Part shown: piece by piece, positions 1-8,031 of the stretch
How the letters are laid out: every line of letters starts with the position of its first letter
Position numbering within the stretch: the stretch's first letter is position 1
Virus record (IMG/VR): IMGVR_UViG_3300028837_000426
Span: 1 to 30,871 of that record
Strand: one strand, 5' to 3'
DNA length: 30,871 nucleotides
Origin: a virus
The notes under the pieces: generated by a model
Seen by the model: only the letters and a program-made list of their open reading frames with translations
Databases searched by the model: none
Told to the model about the DNA's origin: nothing
Made by a program: the position numbers and the translations under genes

Positions 1-1
1 G

Positions 2-901
2 TCTTGTGGCGTTTGGCAATTTGGTAAGCGTTTCCATACTCTAGCAGAAAGATCAAAAAAGTTTGAGTATATTTACAGGGAAATAGATTCCTTACAACAG
101 CTTAAAGCTACTATAGATGAATTGAAGCCAAAGTTAATTATCTATAACTGGTATCCTGTAACAATGACATGGTTATCAGAAGAATGGGTAGCTAAGCAGA
201 TCGAATTCAAGCAGTTTTTTATCTTTCATGATGGTTTTGTAAGGAAGCATTATGATGGCTATCTATTCACAGGAGCGGGGGAGAAAGACCCAGAGGCTAG
301 GCGGATTTATTTGGAGAAGTCATTTGTATTACCACGTCCTCTGTTTGAATATGAAAATACCTATGAAAAGAATGAAATACCACACATAGGAAGTTTTGGA
401 CTTGGTGGTTGGCATAAAGGTTTTCCGGACTTGGTTACTATGGTAACTAATACTTTTGACAAGGCTGTACTGAATATTCATATGCCAACGGCTACGTTTG
501 GAGATGCACAAGGTATGGAGGCGAGAAAGATTGCTAACATGTGTAGGGAACTCAATACCGATCCAGATATACAACTAAATTTGACACATGATCTCCTATC
601 AAATGAAGGTGTTCTAGATTTCTTAGCTAAAAATGATTTGAATGCTTTTCTTTATTCTGCATCAAATGAGGGTCTCTCAAGCGTTATAGACTATGCTCTA
701 TCTGTACAAAGACCAATAGCTATTACGAATGATATGATGTTCAGACATTTTGCAAATGATGAGATCATAATTAGTGAAAATAATTCGTTGATTGATATTT
801 TGAATAGAGGTACTAAACCTTTAGAAAAATTTTACGAGATGTGGAACGTGGGTAGGTTTGTAGAGGAGTTGGATAATGTCATTGAATCGAATATTAACTG
901 A
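2..901 (+). CDS. Glycosyltransferase-like protein, GT-B type (5' partial)
   Basis: The reading frame is open from base 2, so the gene begins before the window. The TTG at 122 lies inside it and is not a start. About 299 residues are visible. The C-terminal half has features of GT-B-like glycosyltransferases: GSFGLGGWHKGF, where a new Rossmann-type domain begins, then a run ending NEGLSSVIDYALSVQRPIAI and MFRHF. The NEGLSS...A segment matches the position of the nucleotide-sugar-binding loop in this fold. The likely role is transfer of a sugar from an activated donor; the acceptor is unknown. It overlaps the next gene, a methyltransferase, by 26 bases and heads a five-gene set for glycan chemistry just before the terminase. 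The family call is from motif memory, not a search. Confidence 0.62.
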   Translation, partial: SCGVWQFGKRFHTLAERSKKFEYIYREIDSLQQLKATIDELKPKLIIYNWYPVTMTWLSEEWVAKQIEFKQFFIFHDGFVRKHYDGYLFTGAGEKDPEARRIYLEKSFVLPRPLFEYENTYEKNEIPHIGSFGLGGWHKGFPDLVTMVTNTFDKAVLNIHMPTATFGDAQGMEARKIANMCRELNTDPDIQLNLTHDLLSNEGVLDFLAKNDLNAFLYSASNEGLSSVIDYALSVQRPIAITNDMMFRHFANDEIIISENNSLIDILNRGTKPLEKFYEMWNVGRFVEELDNVIESNIN

Positions 902-1535
902 TGTAGATAGGAAGAATCTTGAACCACTCATAGAGAAAATGTTTGAGCTATGTCCTGAAACCATGAGCAGAAAAATTCCACAGGCTAATGTTCAACAAGC
1001 TTTTGCATTAGATTATATAATAAAATTACTGGCTTTTTTTGATGGTCTGAGTATGTTATGTGTAGGGTCTTTCGAGGATACTGTATCAGAATCTTTGGAA
1101 CAAACGGGTTACGACGTAGTAAATATAGACCCCGCCATAAATATGGATTTGACAACATTTCGTAAGTCAACAGATCAGAAGTTCGATGTTATCTTTTCAG
1201 TTTCTGTGATAGAACATGTTAAAGACGACGAAGAATTTATAGATGATATATGCAATCTTTTGGAGGATGGAGGAATCGCTATACTAACTTGTGATTTCAA
1301 AGATGATTACAAAACTGGCGACCCCCTACCTGCCACAGATGTACGATTTTATACTAAGAAGGATTTGACAGAGCGATTACCAAAGATATTAGAAAAAAAT
1401 GATTGTTCTTTATTTGATGAACCTCACTTAGAAGAACCACCAAATTTTCTGTATCAAGGACATACATACAGCTTTGCAACATTTGTTTTTATGAAGCATT
1501 TTGTAAAGGAAAAGGATAGCAAAGATGGAAATTGA
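876..1535 (+). CDS. SAM-dependent methyltransferase, probably acting on sugars
   Basis: A 219-residue class I methyltransferase. Visible motifs are a degenerate glycine loop (LCVGSFEDTV, residues 61-70), the acidic end of strand 2 (VVNIDP, 81-86), the post-motif VIEHV (111-115) and the strand LLEDGGIAILTCDF (128-141), followed by DVRFYTKKDL (155-164). The CVGS-EDT loop together with the ILTCDF...RFYT tail is a pattern I associate with methyltransferases in lipopolysaccharide and glycan clusters, so O-methylation of a sugar is the likely reaction. The ATG at 876 sits inside the preceding gene and has GAGGAG seven bases upstream (863-868). Its neighbours are glycosyltransferases. The class is well supported; the substrate is inferred. 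Confidence 0.8.
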   Translation: MSLNRILTDVDRKNLEPLIEKMFELCPETMSRKIPQANVQQAFALDYIIKLLAFFDGLSMLCVGSFEDTVSESLEQTGYDVVNIDPAINMDLTTFRKSTDQKFDVIFSVSVIEHVKDDEEFIDDICNLLEDGGIAILTCDFKDDYKTGDPLPATDVRFYTKKDLTERLPKILEKNDCSLFDEPHLEEPPNFLYQGHTYSFATFVFMKHFVKEKDSKDGN

Positions 1536-1755
1536 CAAAAAAAGTATAGGAGTTCTCGTTGATGAGTTGATTACTACAAGTCTGAAATGTTGGTTTGCAC
1601 AAGAAGTAGTAATGAGTTCAGAAGATGAGAAAGAGTTGGCTAAAGCAGCAAAGCAAGCACAACTCATGAATGCAAGAAGAAACTCTTTAATCAGAGCTAT
1701 AGATACAAGATTGGGAGAGGAAAATATTTCTCCGACAGGTAAGACGTATGGATAA
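1525..1755 (+). CDS. Small protein, DUF4254-like
   Basis: A 76-residue protein with an N-terminal segment IGVLVDELITTSLKCWFAQE, then a basic helical part (LAKAAKQAQLMNARRNSLIR). The arrangement resembles the short DUF4254-type proteins often found beside glycosyltransferases in surface-polysaccharide loci. No catalytic motif is visible and I do not know its activity. It overlaps the methyltransferase by 11 bases and the next gene by 8 bases, so it is almost certainly translated with them. An AAAGG-type ribosome site precedes the ATG. It is real as a gene; the family name is tentative. Confidence 0.6.
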   Translation: MEIDKKSIGVLVDELITTSLKCWFAQEVVMSSEDEKELAKAAKQAQLMNARRNSLIRAIDTRLGEENISPTGKTYG

Positions 1756-2614
1756 AAAGGTTATATTTTACAATCACTTTGGGAATGGAGATATCTTTGA
1801 ATCCAGAGAATTCGTGAAAGAATACATGGAGAAGATACCGGCAGATAATTATTACTATGCACATGGGAAGGACCCAAAGATTCTTGCTGACATGACAGAA
1901 CTCCAGTTTATGGATGTTACTGACACTATGAATGCAATGAAGGCAGTCCTAGTAACAGATAATGAAATCTATATCAACACTTGGATAGGAAGAGACGGAA
2001 GATATGTACTTCCAGGAATAGGATGTGTAGTTGAAAGTCTATATTACATGCACAATGAGATACTTAGTATTTTAGGTCTTGAACCATTAAAGAAAGAAAT
2101 GATAGAGTATGTCCCTAGTATAGATTATTCTTATTATGAAATAGATAAAATAGATGAATTTTTGAACAAGAACACTAATAGAAAAGTTCTTATTTCAAAT
2201 GGTCCAGTACAGTCGTGTCAGGCAGAGAATTTTGATTTCACTGAACCAATAAGAATGGTAGCAGAAACATTTCTAGATATTACATTTTTGGTAACAAGCC
2301 CCGCTTATATAAAAATGGACAATGTAGTCTATACAAGTGATCTGATACAGGCTGGGTTTGATCTGAATGAAATTTCTTATTTGAGTTTGTTCTGTGATAC
2401 ACACATAGGAAGAAATTCTGGACCACACGTGTTTGCACAAGTAAGAGAGAATTGGGATGATAATAATAAAATTACACTATCATTTACATATAAAAAGATA
2501 GCATCACATTTTATATATAAACTACCAACTAATATGAGAAAGCGGTGGTCAGGAGCAACGGATGAAATTGAGGTATATAATGCTATGGCTCAAGCTATAA
2601 GGAGAGGACAATGA
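1748..2614 (+). CDS. Probable glycosyltransferase, GT9-like (GT-B fold)
   Basis: A 288-residue protein. The N-terminus FYNHFGNGDIFESREFV looks like the first strand and glycine turn of a GT-B fold. The second half carries strand-like VLISNGPVQSC, a long loop, and YLSLFCDTHIGRNSGP, which sits where heptosyltransferase-type (GT9) enzymes recognise the donor. The length is short for a full GT9 enzyme (usually 320 or more residues), so it may be a divergent or trimmed member. It is preceded by AGGTAAG and overlaps the next gene with ATGA. The substrate is unknown. The alternative is a non-catalytic phage protein with the same fold. Confidence 0.5.
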   Translation: MDKKVIFYNHFGNGDIFESREFVKEYMEKIPADNYYYAHGKDPKILADMTELQFMDVTDTMNAMKAVLVTDNEIYINTWIGRDGRYVLPGIGCVVESLYYMHNEILSILGLEPLKKEMIEYVPSIDYSYYEIDKIDEFLNKNTNRKVLISNGPVQSCQAENFDFTEPIRMVAETFLDITFLVTSPAYIKMDNVVYTSDLIQAGFDLNEISYLSLFCDTHIGRNSGPHVFAQVRENWDDNNKITLSFTYKKIASHFIYKLPTNMRKRWSGATDEIEVYNAMAQAIRRGQ

Positions 2615-3516
2615 GTACACTAATAGGAATAGTTACATTTGGTAATTTCGAATTTACCAAATTAACGGTAAGGGGTATAAGAGAAACCACAAAAAATTCT
2701 TATGATTTATTTGCTGTAGTAGGTAAACCAGAAGATATAGAAACAAAAGAGTGGTTAGAAGAGGAAGGGATACCACATGTGGTACATGATTATAATTATG
2801 GATTTCCATACTCTGTAAATGATATGTATGACTATGCGTGGAAAGAAAATGATTATGATAACTTGATAATAATTGGAAATGATGTTATACCATATCCATA
2901 CGCCATAGATTCTTTAATCGAGGTAGCTGAGACTACGGATTACGATTGGATTTGTGCTAGACAACTAGATGTTAAGACTTTAGTAAAGGTATGGCCTGAG
3001 ACACAACAGTATTTTGAAGGGGGAAATTTTAAATTTGAAAGATTTGATACACGTCCTTGGGAAGTTGAGTCTGGTTACAAAAAGGAGATTGAAATTAATG
3101 GTACTCCGATGAGTGATGTCCATAATTTAGCATTATTCAAAAGAAGTGTGTTTGACAAAATAGGGTATATTGATGTGAACTTTTATCCTGCATACTATGA
3201 AGATAATGACTATGTTAGACGTGGACTTCTCTCTGATGTGAAATCTTGTACTGTCAATAATGCAATATACTTTCACTTCTGGAGTAGAACTATTCATCAA
3301 GGTTCAGGTGGTTCGAACCACATGTTCTTTAATCTGAATAGAAACTTCTATATAAACAAGTGGGGCGGGGATTTTTCACATGAGATATATGAAATACCAT
3401 TCGACGGTAAGGAATATACCCTAGCACCGGAACTTGTTTTACAACCTGTATTATTTCTAAAAGACAGGTCACAAGAACAAGACATAGCTAGATTTTGGAA
3501 AAGAAAAGGTAGTTAA
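2611..3516 (+). CDS. Family 2 glycosyltransferase (GT-A)
   Basis: A 301-residue GT2-type enzyme. It has the opening strand LIGIVTFGN (4-12), strand IIIGNDV (86-92) in which GND replaces the metal-binding DXD, and YYEDNDYVRRG (195-205), the usual acidic motif near the catalytic base, after FDKIGYIDVNFYPA. These are the main landmarks of GT2 sugar transferases using nucleotide-sugar donors. The ATGA overlap with the upstream gene and the TAATG overlap with the terminase bind the glycan genes to the packaging operon. The acceptor is unknown; it could be a virion protein or a host glycan. Confidence 0.8.
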   Translation: MSTLIGIVTFGNFEFTKLTVRGIRETTKNSYDLFAVVGKPEDIETKEWLEEEGIPHVVHDYNYGFPYSVNDMYDYAWKENDYDNLIIIGNDVIPYPYAIDSLIEVAETTDYDWICARQLDVKTLVKVWPETQQYFEGGNFKFERFDTRPWEVESGYKKEIEINGTPMSDVHNLALFKRSVFDKIGYIDVNFYPAYYEDNDYVRRGLLSDVKSCTVNNAIYFHFWSRTIHQGSGGSNHMFFNLNRNFYINKWGGDFSHEIYEIPFDGKEYTLAPELVLQPVLFLKDRSQEQDIARFWKRKGS

Positions 3517-5069
3517 TGGCGCTCACAGAAAAAGTAACACGGGAAGATTTGATACTGTATGAATTGATACGCCATCCAGTAATGTGTGGGGAGTTCTACA
3601 GACAGATGGATATCCCAGACTGGAAAGAAGAAACTTGGGAATATTCTTCGTATCAAATTGAATATTTAGCTGACTTTGGAAACTATGTTTCACTGTGTTG
3701 TGGTCGTGCTGTTGGTAAGACTGTAACACTTACAGACTACATCTTATGGATTTTGCTAAATGAATTATATGGTAATGAATATATAGTTTACACAGTACCA
3801 AGTAAGGTACACCTTGAGCCTGTATTCTTCAGTCTTATCAAAGTGTTGAGAAATAATCCTTTATTACAACATTATATTCAACCCAGGGCTGGAATTAATT
3901 CATCAAACCATACTATTAAGTTGATGAATGGCGCTCAACTACTATGCCGAATTGCAGGACAAAGCGGTACTGGTGCAAATGTTATCGGTCTACATACACC
4001 AGTAATTATTCTGGATGAGGCAGGTTACTATCCTTGGGGAACTTGGATGGAGTTACAACCCGTACTAAACTCTTGGCAGGATGGGCACAAGTTGTTTGTT
4101 TCAGGTGTTCCAACAGGATTACGAGAAAACAACGTTTTATATTACGCTGATGAAGTTGATGATAAGTTTAATCATCATAGAACATCAGCACATGAAAATC
4201 CTCGCTATACTGAGACTGACGAACATAGAAATTTGAAACAATATGGCGGTACAGACAGCGAAGATTACATTCATTTAGTTCTTGGAAGACATGGTGCACC
4301 TACATTTGCGGTATTTGATAGACGTCTAATGGAAGTAGATACCTACCCTGTTTACAAGGTAAAGATGAATGGAACCGAAAACAGTTATGGCGAAATGATT
4401 AATAAATTAGCGTTATTACCTAAGATTTTGGACGACAAAGTAGACCTAAAAATCATGGGAATTGACACTGGTTATACAGAACCTACTGCAATTGTGATAT
4501 TATATGAGAAGAAGGGAGTACTGAAATTCCACGCCCGTATTCAAATGACAAAAGTGGAATATCAGGTACAAGAAAAACTAATAGATTTCTTGGATACACA
4601 CTTCGGCAATCCAGAGGTAATAGGTGTTGACGCTGGTAATGAACAAGGTTTAGTTCACCACCTGATGAATGATGATGCTTTCATTCACAAGAACTACAAG
4701 AAGCGAATGTATTCTGTAAAGTTTGGTTCTTGGTTAGAGCTTGGTGAGACACCTGATGGTGAGGTAATAAAGTCTAAGACAAAACCATTTTCGGTTAGTT
4801 TATTACAAGAGTATTCGAATTCACATAAGATTGTATACTCTTCAACGGATATGGAATTAATCACCGAGATGGAGCGAATGACATATACCAAGACCCCTAC
4901 AGGGGATGTGGTGTATAGAACTCTAACTCCTAGAGGTGGAAAACGAGGAGAAGACCACTTTACTGCGGCACTGCTTTGTGGAGTACTAACTTATTACATG
5001 ATGATTGATGGTCGTCTGTTTTCTAAGCCACAAGTAAAATTAGCAACTGCACGGTGGGTGAGAGGATAA
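3516..5069 (+). CDS. terL: Terminase large subunit
   Basis: A 517-residue DNA-packaging motor and nuclease. The ATPase half has Walker A GRAVGKT (63-69) and Walker B VIILDEAG (163-170, with D167 and E168). The RNase H-like nuclease half has three acidic positions: D317 in GIDTGY, D372 in GVDAGNE and D480 in EDHF. Length and order are normal for the family. The protein docks on the portal and pumps DNA into the prohead, then cuts it. No small terminase subunit is recognisable next to it; it may lie before the window or elsewhere. The start is fixed by the TAATG overlap with the glycosyltransferase. Confidence 0.95.
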   Translation: MALTEKVTREDLILYELIRHPVMCGEFYRQMDIPDWKEETWEYSSYQIEYLADFGNYVSLCCGRAVGKTVTLTDYILWILLNELYGNEYIVYTVPSKVHLEPVFFSLIKVLRNNPLLQHYIQPRAGINSSNHTIKLMNGAQLLCRIAGQSGTGANVIGLHTPVIILDEAGYYPWGTWMELQPVLNSWQDGHKLFVSGVPTGLRENNVLYYADEVDDKFNHHRTSAHENPRYTETDEHRNLKQYGGTDSEDYIHLVLGRHGAPTFAVFDRRLMEVDTYPVYKVKMNGTENSYGEMINKLALLPKILDDKVDLKIMGIDTGYTEPTAIVILYEKKGVLKFHARIQMTKVEYQVQEKLIDFLDTHFGNPEVIGVDAGNEQGLVHHLMNDDAFIHKNYKKRMYSVKFGSWLELGETPDGEVIKSKTKPFSVSLLQEYSNSHKIVYSSTDMELITEMERMTYTKTPTGDVVYRTLTPRGGKRGEDHFTAALLCGVLTYYMMIDGRLFSKPQVKLATARWVRG

Positions 5070-5073
5070 TAAT

Positions 5074-6576
5074 ATGGCTAATGATGAAAGTGTAAAGGAT
5101 GAAAATGTAAAGGATGAAAGTGTAAAAAGACTAGCGAAAGCGTCCTTTGCAATTTATCCATCAATGACTCAAACCATGACATCAAACCCTTGGATTGGGA
5201 CAGTGGACAAGCTATCTTTTGATAACCACGCTACGTATGAAAAAGTTGTTAGGGATTGTAGATTTTATTTTAGACATGACCCACTAGCATCAACGGTTAT
5301 TAATAAGTTAGTGGATATTGCAATAAATGACTTGGTTATCGAACCAGAGGGGTCTATCACGGTTACAGAACAATCAATCTTTAACTCTCTTAGTGAAGAT
5401 TTGATAGATTTTCTACGAAAGGCTGCTTTTGAATATTTGATTACCGGATTGTTAGTTCCAGAAATAAAATTAACTAGAATAAATAAAGTGGCGTTGCGTG
5501 ATAAATACATCAAGAGAATTACAAGTTTACTATATCCCACAAGCATGTGGATTCGTGACTCTAAAGACATTGAAATAAAACGACCTTTGATTACTGAAAA
5601 GGAATCATATTTCTTAAAGATTCCAGAAGAAGTTGTTATCTTTCTACAAAGTGGCGGTACATATGCTGATGGTGATAAAGATATTGAACTATACAGAGAA
5701 ATAGTAAAGATGTACCCTGAGTTTGTTAGAGATGTTATAGAGAGTAATAAGTACAAGATTTTATTGGAAAACCCATTGGTTATAAAAGCCATAGCATTAG
5801 CAGATAGTGCTTATCCAATTCCTTATTTATATCCGGCTCTTGAAGCATTGAAACACAAAAGAAATCTTCGAAGAATGGATTATTCAGTAGCTGCCAGAGT
5901 TATAAGTGCTATTCTACATGTAACTGTTGGTAACGATGATTATCCATTGACAGAAGATCAAGAGGATGTTTTGACAGCGTTGGAAGAAAAATTCAAGTGG
6001 AGAGAGAACCTTTCAGTTGATGAAATCGAAAGAGTGTTTGCATTTTTCACTAACCACACTGTAGGACTTGAATGGATATTCCCAGAAGTTGATACACTCT
6101 TGGATGATAAGAAATATGAGACAGTAAATCAGGATATATTGGTTGCGTTAGGATTTCCCAGAATTCTAATTACAGGAGAGACAGAACGCTCGTTTGCATC
6201 TGATCCACAGATTGCTACGTTATCACCAATTCATACAATGGAGAAGATTCAGAAGAAACTACTACCCATTGCTAAGAAAGTATTTTTTGAGATGCGTCGT
6301 CATAATCGTGTGATAAGTAATGTCCCAAGAGTTTCATTCAAGCCTATCAACTTGATGAGTTTACAATTGTTCTATGATGGTCTACAGACTCTATATGAAT
6401 CTGGTAACCTGTCTAGAGCATCATATACAAAATCATATGGTTTCGATTACAGAACCGAAATGTTACAACGTGCTGAGAATGAAGAATTGATTGAAGAATT
6501 AGACCTTGACCCTGTTGCACCATCAAATGTACCAGGTGCCGGTGATCCTGGACGACCAACAGAACCACCAGAATAA
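5074..6576 (+). CDS. Portal protein
   Basis: A 500-residue protein directly after the terminase, the standard place for the portal. Its landmarks fit the family: an N-terminal clip and wing region (FYFRHDPLASTVINKLVDIA), a central ILITGETERSFASD segment, and a C-terminal helix-rich part ending in an acidic and proline-rich tail. Portals form a dodecameric ring at one capsid vertex, through which DNA passes. Residues 4-18 are three copies of a DE[S/N]VK pentapeptide coded by three 15-base repeats. The ribosome site is AGAGGA just before the ATG. The call rests on position plus overall pattern. Confidence 0.85.
   Translation: MANDESVKDENVKDESVKRLAKASFAIYPSMTQTMTSNPWIGTVDKLSFDNHATYEKVVRDCRFYFRHDPLASTVINKLVDIAINDLVIEPEGSITVTEQSIFNSLSEDLIDFLRKAAFEYLITGLLVPEIKLTRINKVALRDKYIKRITSLLYPTSMWIRDSKDIEIKRPLITEKESYFLKIPEEVVIFLQSGGTYADGDKDIELYREIVKMYPEFVRDVIESNKYKILLENPLVIKAIALADSAYPIPYLYPALEALKHKRNLRRMDYSVAARVISAILHVTVGNDDYPLTEDQEDVLTALEEKFKWRENLSVDEIERVFAFFTNHTVGLEWIFPEVDTLLDDKKYETVNQDILVALGFPRILITGETERSFASDPQIATLSPIHTMEKIQKKLLPIAKKVFFEMRRHNRVISNVPRVSFKPINLMSLQLFYDGLQTLYESGNLSRASYTKSYGFDYRTEMLQRAENEELIEELDLDPVAPSNVPGAGDPGRPTEPPE
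5083..5127 (+). repeat. Three tandem 15-base repeats in the portal N-terminus
   Basis: The units start at 5083, 5098 and 5113 and differ at only two positions in total. Each encodes DE[S/N]VK. The repeat keeps the reading frame, so a gain or loss of units would change only the length of the charged N-terminal arm. Confidence 0.85.
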
Positions 6577-6578
6577 TA

Positions 6579-6604
6579 TCATTGGTGAAGCATTGTACCA
6601 ATGA
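6579..6604 (+). other. Perfect 8-bp hairpin between portal and protease
   Basis: The arms TCATTGGT (6579-6586) and ACCAATGA (6597-6604) are exact complements with a 10-base loop. It lies three bases after the portal stop in a 75-base gap, the largest in this part of the operon. No T-run follows, so a classical terminator is unlikely. An RNA processing or translation-control structure is possible. The rest of the gap is A-rich. Confidence 0.45.
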
Positions 6605-6651
6605 GAAAAGCTAAAAAAGGTCAAAAATGGTAAAAAGAGGGCTAAATTACG

Positions 6652-7230
6652 ATGAAAACTATCAACATAATCGCAAATGATGTACAATTAATGTTAGAGG
6701 ATGAGAAATTAGGCGAAGCTGTTGCCTCAATCTCTCTGAATCCGAATGTTACTTGGCTAAAAATGGTCATTACTGATGACAAACCCAACGCCAATAACAT
6801 GCGAATTCCTAAAGAGGAGTTTGCAAGTGTCATAAATACAGCAGTATATATGCCATTAAAGATGGCTATGGGTGAGATTAGTGAAGGACATGAAGAAACC
6901 TTACCGATTGGTTCTATAGCCCATCTTACCAATGAAGGAGATCACGTAATAGCTTTAGCTGCATTATGGAACAGGGAGCGTCCTGAAGATATAGAGATTC
7001 TGAAAGAACGCTATGAAAACGGAAAGAACATTGATGTTTCGTGGGAGCTAAACTTTGACGTAACTGCTTCAGTTGAAAACGATGATGGAATTTTAGAACT
7101 AAAAAACGTAGAGATGAATGCGGTGACAATTGTAGGACTACCCTCATATGAAGGTAGGACCGGAGTTACTGCGTTAGCATCCAAAGAAGATGAAGGAGAA
7201 TCGGAAGCTATGGATACAATGCATCATTAG
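6652..7230 (+). CDS. Probable head maturation (prohead) protease
   Basis: A 192-residue protein between portal and capsid genes, where phages of this plan keep the prohead protease. The body has the pattern of these enzymes: LPIGSIAHLTNEGDHVIALA, then NGKNIDVSWELNF, ELKNVEMNAVTIVGLPSYEG and RTGVTALAS, the segment that usually ends the catalytic core. I could not assign the catalytic residues with certainty. AGAGG lies 11 bases before the ATG, slightly far. The frame stops at 7230, but a clearly coding segment follows in the -1 frame (7194-7406), so this is probably the N-terminal part of a longer protease/scaffold protein. The alternative is a short protease with a separate scaffold. Confidence 0.65.
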   Translation: MKTINIIANDVQLMLEDEKLGEAVASISLNPNVTWLKMVITDDKPNANNMRIPKEEFASVINTAVYMPLKMAMGEISEGHEETLPIGSIAHLTNEGDHVIALAALWNRERPEDIEILKERYENGKNIDVSWELNFDVTASVENDDGILELKNVEMNAVTIVGLPSYEGRTGVTALASKEDEGESEAMDTMHH

Positions 7231-7406
7231 ATTTCTTCATTCAGGAACTAGTTTCCTTCAAGACGAAAGAAGATGATGACGATGATGAAGCTAACGCTTC
7301 AATAAATCTCACATCAAAGGTACCTGACTTAAAGAGAAAGTCAGAAAAAGATGTTGAGCCCGATGACATCGTAGCAGCGCTACGAGAACTAGACACAAAG
7401 AAATAA
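7194..7406 (+). CDS. Out-of-frame C-terminal extension of the protease (possible scaffold segment)
   Basis: This frame is open from 7194 to the TAA at 7404-7406 and reads as good protein: SLDFFIQELVSF, an acidic run of five Asp, then a charged helix ending DDIVAALRELDTKK. It has no ATG, GTG or TTG, so it cannot start by itself. It lies in the -1 frame of the protease and overlaps its last 37 bases. The composition suits the acidic, helical scaffold or delta-type tail often fused to prohead proteases. A -1 shift between 7194 and 7230 would make one protein of roughly 260 residues. No slippery heptamer is visible there, so a base insertion in the phage or in the assembly is as likely as recoding. 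Confidence 0.5.
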   Translation, partial: RRIGSYGYNASLDFFIQELVSFKTKEDDDDDEANASINLTSKVPDLKRKSEKDVEPDDIVAALRELDTKK

Positions 7407-7436
7407 GCCAAAGGGTTCTTTGGAGGAAATTGAGAA

Positions 7437-8012
7437 ATGGAAATTAATAAGTATACCGACATAATGGGAGTAGTAGTTACAGAGGATATTGTCGAAGGCC
7501 GTATGGTTGTAATGACCTCACATACTTGGGATCACAACTTCGGTTCGAAAGTTGATCTACCTGGTGTAAAACTACCAGCCGATTCAACTGAAGCCGCAAT
7601 TGCTAAGTACTGTCTAACATGGCCCGTGAACAATTCCAATGCAGAAGGTCCAATCAAGATGTTTGTTCCTACTCCTAGTTTTGATTGGGCAATGAGAGCC
7701 GGTGGCTGGGATCAATCAGCTAACGTGCCTTTCAGTGCTGTCGTTCATTTGACATATCCTGGACATAAAGAAGGAGTTACAATTCCTTCTGGTTGGCAGG
7801 CGTTGGCATTTGATCGTGGTGTCTTCACTGTCCCATCCGGTGCATTTGTATATTCAGCAGACCTTGTAGCTGGTGCACCTCTGGAAGTTCTGAATACAGC
7901 AGATGATGGAGCAAGTGAATCAGGGAAATTAGCGTATAACGCAGCCGGAACGATAGCGGTGGTTGAGAGATTCGATTCAGACGAATACTCCCTAACATTT
8001 AGGACTCTATAA
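7437..8012 (+). CDS. Probable capsid decoration (head-stabilising) protein
   Basis: A 191-residue protein directly before the major capsid protein, the usual slot for a decoration protein. It is beta-rich: GVVVTEDIVEGRMVVM near the start and LAYNAAGTIAVVERF near the end match the pattern of capsid-stabilising proteins that cap the shell surface. No membrane segment or catalytic motif is seen. A strong ribosome site (TGGAGGAAAT) precedes the ATG, in line with a product made in many copies. If the glycosyltransferases act on the virion, this surface protein is one candidate acceptor; that is inference only. Confidence 0.65.
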   Translation: MEINKYTDIMGVVVTEDIVEGRMVVMTSHTWDHNFGSKVDLPGVKLPADSTEAAIAKYCLTWPVNNSNAEGPIKMFVPTPSFDWAMRAGGWDQSANVPFSAVVHLTYPGHKEGVTIPSGWQALAFDRGVFTVPSGAFVYSADLVAGAPLEVLNTADDGASESGKLAYNAAGTIAVVERFDSDEYSLTFRTL

Positions 8013-8031
8013 AAAATAAGGAGATAGAAAC

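Noticed and set aside
122-901. TTG at 122 as the start of the first gene
   Set aside because: The same frame is open to the window edge with sensible protein upstream and no ribosome site before 122, so the gene is cut by the window.
5265-5792. Long minus-strand frame (175 codons) inside the portal gene
   Set aside because: It lies wholly under the portal, has no ribosome site and reads as a hydrophobic shadow of AT-rich codons.
7194-7230. Standard programmed frameshift at the protease stop
   Set aside because: No heptamer in the overlap fits the X XXY YYZ rule, so the canonical mechanism is not claimed; the extension itself is kept as a finding.
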